Shown here piece by piece: positions 32,539 through 40,500 of a stretch of DNA of 64,000 nt. Made by a program: the position numbers and the translations under genes. The stretch is taken from assembly GCA_913775305.1 (NCBI GenBank), contig CAJYIY010000094.1, forward strand, positions 1 to 64,000, given 5' to 3'. A model generated the notes under the pieces. The model searched no databases and had not been told where the DNA came from. It saw only the letters and a program-made list of their open reading frames with translations. Source of the stretch: an uncultured Erwinia sp. (GTDB lineage Bacteria; Pseudomonadota; Gammaproteobacteria; Enterobacterales; Enterobacteriaceae). Each line of letters starts with the position of its first letter. The stretch's first letter is position 1.

Positions 32539-33264
32539 TTAATTAAGATGATTTCTGGACAGGAACGCCTCGCCGCCCAGCTGGCGCATCTGCCGCATGA
32601 TCCACTGCTGACGCTGGCGAACATAACCTGAAGGCGCTGCCGCGTTAAAGCGTATTGGATTAGGCAGCACGGCGGCCAGCAGCGCGGCTTCGGACATCGT
32701 CAGGCGGCTGGCAGACTTATGAAAATAACGCTGCGCCGCCTCTTCCACGCCGAAGACACCCTCACCAAACTCAGCAATATTCAGGTAAACGGTCAGTATG
32801 CGCCGTTTAGTCCACACCGTCTCAATACCAACGGTCAGTCCCGCTTCCAGTCCCTTTCGTATCCAGCTACGACCGTCCCAGAGAAACAGATTTTTTGCCG
32901 TTTGCTGCGACAGCGTTGAAGCACCACGCATGCGCGTCTTTTCTCCGTTGTTGTCCAGAACCGACTGAATCGCATCTACGTCAAACCCCCAGTGCGTGGG
33001 GAATTTTTGATCTTCAGAGGCGATCACTGCCAGCGCCATCCACGGAGATATTTCATCCCGCCCCACCCAGTCGGAATGAGCAACATAGCTGAAATTACCC
33101 TGCAACCAGGCACCAAGTTGCCTTTCAATCATAACCGCAGAGAACGGTACCGGAGTCACCGCAAAGATCACAATGCCGCCCAGCCAAAAACCGAAAACAC
33201 CCACCAGCAAACGCAACGCGACTTTTTTTATCCCGGCCCATCCGATATGTCGGTTACGGCTCAT
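32539..33264 (-). CDS. mtgA: Monofunctional biosynthetic peptidoglycan transglycosylase MtgA
   Basis: MtgA polymerises lipid II into glycan strands at the inner membrane. The 241-residue protein has one N-terminal membrane segment (about residues 12-35) and a GT51 domain. Its motifs are [16 protein letters not shown] with the catalytic Glu, [30 protein letters not shown] and [19 protein letters not shown]. It is convergent with npr. In E. coli elbB lies between mtgA and arcB; here it is absent. Confidence 0.97.
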   Translation of the reverse strand: MSRNRHIGWAGIKKVALRLLVGVFGFWLGGIVIFAVTPVPFSAVMIERQLGAWLQGNFSYVAHSDWVGRDEISPWMALAVIASEDQKFPTHWGFDVDAIQSVLDNNGEKTRMRGASTLSQQTAKNLFLWDGRSWIRKGLEAGLTVGIETVWTKRRILTVYLNIAEFGEGVFGVEEAAQRYFHKSASRLTMSEAALLAAVLPNPIRFNAAAPSGYVRQRQQWIMRQMRQLGGEAFLSRNHLN

Positions 33265-33914
33265 GCCTTGACTCCATCATAGTGCTCTCGTGACTGTTTT
33301 TCGCCCGGGTTCCGGATGATGCCCTGGCAGGCATCGCTTCTGTTAAGCGTCATAGTTTAATACATTTTAGGCGGCTGCTCTCCGACAGAGAAAATCATTT
33401 TTAATTGATTTACACTGCTTATAAATTTCACTGTGTACATTTCGAAAGCACAAAATTTGAAATAGAAAAGCATCGATGAAGGTAGCGGAAACGCGCCTGT
33501 ATTATGCTGATTAATAATTAACAGCCTCGTTTAACAGCTTGAACTGCATCAGCAGCAATCTGCTGTATCGTAGCCCGATGGCAGCCTGGTCGAACTGAAA
33601 CCGAAACGATTCGGAAAAACCCAGCAAAAACAAACAAGAACACAACGCTGGCAACAGATTAAACACTCCAGAAACCCTGAAGAAAAGTTCAGCAGTGGAC
33701 CTTCAGCGATCCAATCTTCTCGCCTGTCTCGTCAAGAAACCCGATGGAGGAAACACAACAATCGTACAATAATTCATCATAAAAAGATCAAAATGAATTA
33801 CCTGCTTGACTGAGAAACTAATTTGATGTCTTCTATTTGCAAACACTGCTCCACATCACACATTTTAATGAATCTGGTAACATGTGATGTGAGATTTGCT
33901 AAGGTAGTGTCTAA
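33265..33914. other. Gene-free stretch where E. coli has elbB
   Basis: About 650 bp between mtgA and ArcZ are AT-richer than the flanks and hold no ORF that I recognise on either strand. I looked for the elbB protein, especially CGVYDGSEIHEAV-like and PGGFGAAKNLS-like segments, and found no trace. The stretch ends in the ArcZ promoter region. Confidence 0.6.
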
Positions 33915-34037
33915 GAGCTTTACCCAATACCCGGCCTGCGCTCCAGACGATTCTAATCAGAATAGCGTGGGTTTCCATTTTCCCTGGTGTTGGCGCAGTA
34001 TTCGCGCACCCCGGCCTCGGTCGGGGTCATTTTTTTT
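33915..34037 (+). ncRNA. arcZ: Hfq-dependent small RNA ArcZ
   Basis: The 3' half is essentially identical to E. coli ArcZ. TTCCCTGGTGTTGGCGCAG continues TATTCGCGCACCCCGG (about 33979-34013), then a hairpin CCCCGG-CCTCGG-TCGGGG and an eight-T tract (34030-34037). The conserved part is the processed, Hfq-binding form that base-pairs with rpoS, tpx and flhDC mRNAs in E. coli. The 5' half is not similar, so the start near 33915 is estimated only from the E. coli length of about 121 nt. The 3' end overlaps the arcB stop on the other strand by roughly 11 bp. In E. coli ArcA-P represses arcZ while ArcZ lowers arcB mRNA. Confidence 0.93.
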
Positions 34038-36369
34038 CTGCATCCGAAACCCATTCGCGCAACACTCTTACGTCCCCACGCCACTCCAGCTTAAGCTCAT
34101 CAACCCACTCCTGCACATTGTCCCACCAGGCCGGTAGCTCCGGGCTCTGGATCTGTTTGGCAAGTTGCTGCAGATGCACCAGCCCCACGGAACCGGCTGC
34201 ACCTTTAATCTTGTGCCCTTCTTCAACAATACCTTTCTGATCGCGAGCCATCATATTGGAATCCAGTACCTCCAGATAACCTGGCATCATTTGCTCAAAC
34301 ATTTCCAGACTCTGATGAATCAGTTTCGGCCCAACCAGTTCGATATATTGCTCCAGCATCACGATATCCAGCAGCGCCAGCTTTTTCTCGTCAATCTTGC
34401 TTACCTGCGCAGGCAGCACCCGCTCCTCGCTCTGGTAGTCCCAGTACTTCTTAATCATCGCCGTCAGTGCAGGCACCGCAAGGGGTTTACTCAGCACATC
34501 GTCCATGCCTGCATCCAGGTATTCTCGCTTGTCCTTTAGCACGTTGGCAGTGAGCGCCACCAGCGGCGGCAGCGATTTACCTGCGTGACGTTGATGGATG
34601 CCGCGCGCCACATCCAGCCCGGTCATATCTGGCAGCTGAATATCCAGCAGGACCAGATCAAATTCATCCGGATCGAACATATCCAGCGCTTCCTGTCCGG
34701 TCATCGCCACTTCAACGCTGTTACCCAGTTTCTCCAGCACCGACCTCGCTACCACCACGTTTAATTCAATATCCTCCACCAATAGCACATGCAGCGCAGG
34801 CAAAGGAAGCGCGTTTTCAGGTTGCTCATCCTCAACTTCTTCTTTCACCCGTGGCGCATTCAGCGTCAGCGTAAAACACGATCCCTGCCCCTGTACGCTC
34901 CGGACGCTGATATCACCGCCCATGGCCTGCGCCAGACGCCGGGAAACGGCCAGTCCAATACCTGTACCGGTTGCCGGCTTACCGCCGCGCTGATCCTTCA
35001 CCTGATAGTACATCGCAAAAATCTTCTCCTGTTCATCCTGTGGAATTCCCATTCCGGAATCTTCCACTTCAAAACACAGGCAGTCTTCATCGCGATAGCC
35101 AACCCGAACGATAATTTCGCCGCGTTGGGTGAATTTCACTGCATTGCCGATCAGATTCCACAGGATCTGCCGCAGGCGCGTGCCGTCCGCGACAATTTTG
35201 TGTGGCAGCGGCCCTTCCGGCTGAAGAATAAATTTCAGCCCCTTGGGCTCGGCCAGCAGGCCGGAGAGGTTTTCCAGATCGGCAAGCAGGCCGGTGAAAT
35301 CGAGCGGTTGATTATCCAGCTGGACCTTCCTTCGCTCAATTTTGTCCATCTCAATAACATCGTTAAAGATATTACCGAGGGTTATCGCAGAGACATGAAT
35401 GGTTTTCAGATACTTCAGCTGTTCCATGTTCAGATGGGTATACAGCAGAATTCGGCTCAGTCCCACAATGCCGTTAAGCGGCGTACGAAGCTCGTGGCTG
35501 ATTGTAGAGATGAAAGTGGTCTTTTCCCTGCTGGCATTCTCTAACGCGTCCTGGTATCGCTTACGCTCTGTTATATCGCGTCCAAAGCCCATCAGGCCGC
35601 TGCGTTTACCTACGCGATCGTAATAAGGCACTTTACGGATCTCAAAGCAGGCCTTGCGCCCATCTGGATACTGCAGCCACTGTTCATAGGTCAGAGAAAC
35701 GTTGTGGCGGAAGACTTTCTCGTCAGTTTCCAGCACCTTTATCGCCGCATCAACATCGTAAACATCATTCGGGGTGAGCCCTATTAGCTGCTTTTCACTT
35801 TTTCCCGTCAGCAGTTCCATCGCCCGGTTACAACCGGAAAACTGCTGGTCGGCGTTGCGATAGAAGACCAGATCCGGCGAAGCATCCAGAAACGAGCGCA
35901 GGAAGGTTGACTGCTGTTCCAGTTCGATTTGCGCCTGTTCGCGCCGCGCCATTTCCTCTTTCAGCTTGGCCATCACCTGGAGTCGCGCTTCTTCTGCCTT
36001 AATACGATCGGTAATTTCCTGATTAAGCTGCGTAATGTTTTCCTGCATTTGCTGGTTAAGCTCAAGATCGCGGTTGCGCATCTCCTCAAGCTTATCGACC
36101 AGCCGCGCCAGCCGCTGGCGCGACTCTTCCAGCTGTTCAACCACGACCGAAAGGAAATACACGGCCCAGGGAGTGATCAGCAGACCGAAAAACACCGAAC
36201 GTACCACGTCGATACTTTCCACATGTCCACGCAGCACCATGGTGACGGCCATCTGGACAATCATGGCCAGAACCACCAGAGCCGAGGCGAGGAGCAATGA
36301 GAAGCGAACCAGGCCCAGCTTGACCATTAAATCAACGTAGTACTGCGCTAATAATCGAATTTGTTTCAT
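34027..36369 (-). CDS. arcB: Aerobic respiration control sensor kinase ArcB
   Basis: ArcB is the tripartite sensor kinase that reads quinone redox state and phosphorylates ArcA. The 780-residue protein has two membrane segments (about residues 22-42 and 57-77), a coiled coil, and a PAS domain. The transmitter has His292 in SHELRTPLNG and ATP-lid motifs DSGMGIP and GTGIGLA. The receiver has Asp576 in LLDIQLPDM, and the HPt domain has His719 in GHKIKGAAGS. It is two residues longer than E. coli ArcB. ArcZ overlaps its 3' end, and a large regulatory region lies upstream. Confidence 0.97.
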   Translation of the reverse strand: MKQIRLLAQYYVDLMVKLGLVRFSLLLASALVVLAMIVQMAVTMVLRGHVESIDVVRSVFFGLLITPWAVYFLSVVVEQLEESRQRLARLVDKLEEMRNRDLELNQQMQENITQLNQEITDRIKAEEARLQVMAKLKEEMARREQAQIELEQQSTFLRSFLDASPDLVFYRNADQQFSGCNRAMELLTGKSEKQLIGLTPNDVYDVDAAIKVLETDEKVFRHNVSLTYEQWLQYPDGRKACFEIRKVPYYDRVGKRSGLMGFGRDITERKRYQDALENASREKTTFISTISHELRTPLNGIVGLSRILLYTHLNMEQLKYLKTIHVSAITLGNIFNDVIEMDKIERRKVQLDNQPLDFTGLLADLENLSGLLAEPKGLKFILQPEGPLPHKIVADGTRLRQILWNLIGNAVKFTQRGEIIVRVGYRDEDCLCFEVEDSGMGIPQDEQEKIFAMYYQVKDQRGGKPATGTGIGLAVSRRLAQAMGGDISVRSVQGQGSCFTLTLNAPRVKEEVEDEQPENALPLPALHVLLVEDIELNVVVARSVLEKLGNSVEVAMTGQEALDMFDPDEFDLVLLDIQLPDMTGLDVARGIHQRHAGKSLPPLVALTANVLKDKREYLDAGMDDVLSKPLAVPALTAMIKKYWDYQSEERVLPAQVSKIDEKKLALLDIVMLEQYIELVGPKLIHQSLEMFEQMMPGYLEVLDSNMMARDQKGIVEEGHKIKGAAGSVGLVHLQQLAKQIQSPELPAWWDNVQEWVDELKLEWRGDVRVLREWVSDAEKK

Positions 36370-36447
36370 TTAGGATCCCTTCCGGTCTGTATCGTCTAAT
36401 CATACCGGAATCGAACAAAAGTCCTACACGCCAATACGCGCAAACCA

Positions 36448-36466
36448 TTGCACAAAACTAGTGCAA
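36448..36466. promoter_or_regulatory. NtrC-like dyad 1
   Basis: TTGCAC-AAAACTA-GTGCAA is a perfect dyad with the TGCAC-N7-GTGCA form of enterobacterial NtrC (GlnG) sites. It is centred about 90 bp upstream of arcB and 1.04 kb upstream of the gene at 37501. Confidence 0.6.
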
Positions 36467-36489
36467 CTCACCACTTTCAACGTTAAGAA

Positions 36490-36506
36490 TGCACGCTTAT
36501 TGTTCA
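36490..36506. promoter_or_regulatory. NtrC-like dyad, degenerate
   Basis: TGCAC-GCTTATT-GTTCA matches the TGCAC-N7-GTGCA form at 9 of 10 fixed positions and lies between the two perfect dyads. Confidence 0.35.
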
Positions 36507-36568
36507 TGGACAGATACCTCACTCGTTAATTGCACGATTATCGATCGTTACACCTGAATTCATTAATC

Positions 36569-36591
36569 TGCTGCACAATTTCAGTGCAGCA
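36569..36591. promoter_or_regulatory. NtrC-like dyad 2
   Basis: TGCTGCAC-AATTTCA-GTGCAGCA is a perfect 8-bp-arm dyad that contains TGCAC-N7-GTGCA. Its centre is 123 bp from that of dyad 1. Paired NtrC sites commonly act as enhancers for sigma54 promoters. Confidence 0.6.
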
Positions 36592-37036
36592 CAGTCTCTA
36601 ACTTAAGCGTTATTATTATGGAATTTTCTTCGCCTGAGTGTGGCTGCGTGACCAGGCTCCAATTTCGTCTTCAGCCTTTACTGGCGCGAGTTCGCCCCTG
36701 TTTATTCAATATTCTGGCTCGGGAGAAAAAAGTGCTGCGGCTTATATTGACTAAATTTTTTAACTGCATAATCTATAAAGCCGCTCACAGCCCAGTGTGC
36801 TGAGCTTTAATATCACTTTTCATAGCGATGATGCAGGTCATTCGCCTGTCCTTTTTTACACCCAACGAATAACCATTCATAAATTATGAAGGTTTAATCA
36901 CTCTTCACGTAATTAATTTTGCTAATAACCCCCCCTGTTTAATTCAAATATCCCCACTCATTAAAAACAGTGCGTTGATGTGGGCATGGTCACTCATTCA
37001 GCATATTATGCTGCAACCGGGCACTATACCAGCATG

Positions 37037-37059
37037 GTGCAGCAATTTGCTCGCTGCAC
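37037..37059. repeat. Inverted repeat of GTGCAGC
   Basis: GTGCAGC-AATTTGCTC-GCTGCAC repeats the arms of dyad 2 in the opposite orientation with a 9-bp spacer. It is in the leader side of the region, about 450 bp before the gene at 37501. Confidence 0.5.
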
Positions 37060-37487
37060 TATAGTGAGACAGCTCACACTTCTTTACCTGCCGCCCCCCT
37101 GTTCAAAGAGATAAAATCCATTAAATTACCATTAAATATCAATGCATTAATCAATTAAAGACACAAAAAGGCATAAGAAAGATCGGTATTTGACCTCTGT
37201 CCGCTTTCCCGATAAGTTGGGAATCCGCTGAAAGCTTTGCTTACGGGCCAGTGTCTCGGCATACATATGCAGTCAGACGACTCCCTCGTGATACCGGATA
37301 TCTCCACTAAATGAGGCCAGGAATCCAGAGAGTTTTTCATTCACGGACGATGTGCTTATGTCTCAGGATGGAATGCTCGGAGTCATGGTGTCCGCGGTTT
37401 AGCGGCAAAATAATTGATACAGACCCTGAGGTGACCACTCAGCTGCGTTCTGTGCCTGAATAATATAGGTAATGTACAAAAGAAGTT

Positions 37488-37494
37488 AAGGAGG
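37488..37494 (+). promoter_or_regulatory. Strong Shine-Dalgarno fixing the start of the large synthase gene
   Basis: AAGGAGG lies 6 bp before the ATG at 37501, an optimal ribosome-binding site, and makes this start secure. Confidence 0.85.
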
Positions 37495-37500
37495 CCCTCG

Positions 37501-40500
37501 ATGTCTGACTCAAAACCTTATCCCTATGGCTTGTATGATCCAACGAAAGAGAGTGATAGCTGTGGCGTGGGTTTCATTACACGTAAGGACGGCGAGCAAA
37601 CTCATGAGGTCCTCCGGATGGCGCACAGTGCTCTGTGTACCGTTCCTCATCGCGGCGGCATGTCTGCAGAGGGCGTCGGCGATGGCGCAGGCGTTAACGT
37701 GGACATCTCACTGCATTTCTTCCGCAAAATTACCGGTCAGCAGCTTGAGTCTGGTCGTTTTGGCGTAGGCAATTTCTTTGTTCCAAAAGACAGCGAACTG
37801 CGTGCTAATGCCGAACGTCTGGTTGAAGAGACCCTCGCGGCCTACGGTATGTCGGTGATTTTGAAACGTGATATGCCGCTGGACACCAACGTGCTTCGTC
37901 CGGCCGCCATTCCGTCACAGCTGCCTATCGCGCAATGGGTATTTGCGGTTCCACAGGATATCGATAATCAAAATGATTTCGAAAAACGTATCTATCGCGC
38001 CCTGCTGGATATCGAAGCTCGTGCCTTTACCGAAAGTGAATTTGGCGGCCTGTACCCGCTGTCGCTCTCTTCACGGACCCAGGTGTTCAAGGCACGCCTG
38101 AATTCCAATGAAGTGATCCCCTATTTCAAAGATCTGACCGATCCTGATCATCGCGTTCGTGGTCTGTTCTTCCATACCCGTTTCTCAACCAACACCGATC
38201 CGCATACCACGATGGCACAGCCGTTCCGCCTGATGGCGCACAACGGTGAGCTGAATACCGATCGTAAAAACCGTATTGCGGAATCCGCACTGGCATCCGC
38301 GCGCGGTAAGAAAATCGTCCGTCCTAAAGGACAGTCAGACAGCTCACGTCTGGATCAGAGCATCCACAGCCGCCTGATGGAAGACAACCTCGACCTGATT
38401 AACGCCGTGGTTTCCATGATGCCACCCGCCTGGGAAAACGATGATTCTCTTTCTGAGAACGTCCGCGCAATGCTCGAATACTTCTCTCTTTACGAAGAGA
38501 AGAACGACGGCCCGGCGGCGCTGATCTTTGGCAATGGTGAAATCATCGGTGCGCGCCTTGACCGCCTGGGCCTGCGCCCGCTGCGTTCGGTGGAAACAGC
38601 TGAATACATTGGTGCGATGTCCGAAGCCGGACAGATCGCCTTCCCACCTGAAAGCGTACTGCGTCGCGGTCGTATCGAGGCAGGCGGGATGCTGTACTAC
38701 GATCACCGTGAAAAGCGCAGCTACACCACCGTAGAAGCGCTGGAAAAACTGGCAACGGAAAAAGATTATCCGGCACTGCTGTCAGAAGCTCGCATCACAC
38801 TGCAAGAACTGCCGGTCGTTCCGGCTGAAAAACAGGGTTCTCCGCTGCGCTACAGCGGCGATCTGAAAACCTATCAGCGTTTTGTGGCTTACTACTACAA
38901 CCAGGAAAGCTTCAAGTTCATGATGGATCCGATGCTGAGTACCGGCGCTGAGAAAATTTCAGCCATGGGCTACGGCAACGCGATTAACGCGTTATCGGAT
39001 CATGAAGGCGGCATGGCGCACTACTTCTCCCAACGCTTTGCGCAGGTGACAAACCCACCGTTAGACTCTATCCGCGAAGTTGATGGCATGACGCTACGCG
39101 TGGCACTCGGTGCCAAGCCGCATCTGGGCCGCAGTAAGGGTCGCCAGATTATCGTGCCAACGCCAATCCTGACGCATCTGGATATGCTGCAGCTGCGCGA
39201 ACAGGATGTGGCACCGTACGCCCGTTTTGAAATGCTCTACGTGCCGGTACTGGGCAGCGATGCGGCCAGCCGTCAGAAAAATGCCGACGCACTGGAACAG
39301 GCAATTGATGATCTTGCCCAACAGGTGGTTGATTTCGCGCGTGAACAGGGTGGCATTGCGGTGCTAACCGATCGCCACATCTCTTCGACCAGAGCGGCAA
39401 TGCCGATGCTGCTGGTGGTCTCCGCCATCAACCAGCGCCTGGTACAGGAAGGTCTGCGCCTGGATGTGTCTCTGGTGGTTGAAAGCGGTCAGAGCATCTC
39501 TTCGCACCATATCGCCGCTGCGCTGGGCTTTGGAGCATCCGCTATCTATCCGCTGGGCGTGCAGATGCGTGCCGAAGAGAAATATGGCGAAGGTGAAGAA
39601 GGGAATAAAGCCTTTAAGCGCTACGCTAAAGCCGCAGAAAAAGCCCTGATGAAAACCATGGGCAAAGTGGGCCTGTGTACTGTCGAAAGCTACAGCTGCG
39701 GTGAATTCTTCGAGCCCAACTTCCTTGATACGGAAGATCGCGTGCTGAAGAAATACTTCCCGAACATTAAAACGCCGGTGGGCGGTGCGGGCTTCGCATC
39801 GATCGCTCAGATGGCCGTGGACTGGCACCAGAGCGCCCTGAAAATTCAGGGAGAGGCTGAAGTGCCGCTGCTGGGTCTGTTTAAAGAACGTGCGGAAGGT
39901 GCCGGTCACTCCTACGGTACTATCGCCGTACGTACCTTTATTGACATGACCGAGCAACCTATTCGCTTCGCGGACAAGCAGCGAGAAGAAGATCAGTTTA
40001 TTCGTCTGTTAACGCTGGCAAAACTTGATAACGCATTCAATATTAAAGCGAAATCCTTTACTGACAGCAGCTTTGAACGCATTCCTGACGATGTGATTAA
40101 CGCCTTTACCATCACGCCGGATTACCGCCAGTTCTCCAGTCTGATGCACGAAGAGCGTAAACGCCGTCCGGCCGCGCTGCGCGACATTCTGGCCTTCCCG
40201 TGCGATCTGACCCACGTTGACAGCCAGGCTGAATTCAGCCGCAAACTGGGACGCTACTCGCTGGTCAACAACAGCTTCGCCGTACGCGGGCTGACCTGTG
40301 AAGCCGGAAGCGCAGGCCAGTTTACCCTGCGCCTGACCGATGCGATTGAGGGCCTGAAGCCAGAGCACGAGCGTCTGCTGGCGCTGGCTGGCGCGCTGAA
40401 AAGTCGCTTCCAGGATGAAATTGAACATACTGAAATCACCGCCGACGGCCTGCTGATCACGGCACAGGGCAAAGCGGCTGACTATCTGTCACGCCTCTTC

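Larger units (their letters stand above)
36370..37500. other. 1.1 kb AT-rich region between arcB and the glutamate-synthase-type gene
   Basis: This divergent intergenic region replaces the E. coli yhcC gene, of which I see no remnant. It holds three NtrC-like dyads near arcB, an inverted repeat of the same GTGCAGC word at 37037-37059, and long AT-rich runs around 36880-37150. A small dyad CTGAG-GTGACCA-CTCAG lies at 37426-37442. The Shine-Dalgarno of the downstream gene is at 37488-37494. No ORF above about 60 codons looks coding. A promoter for the downstream gene could not be placed with confidence. Confidence 0.6.

Noticed and set aside
36672..36690. Possible sigma54 promoter TGGCGCGAGTTCGCC
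   Set aside because: The GG and GC elements are separated by 9 bp, not 10, and the -12 side lacks TTGC, so it fails the sigma54 pattern.
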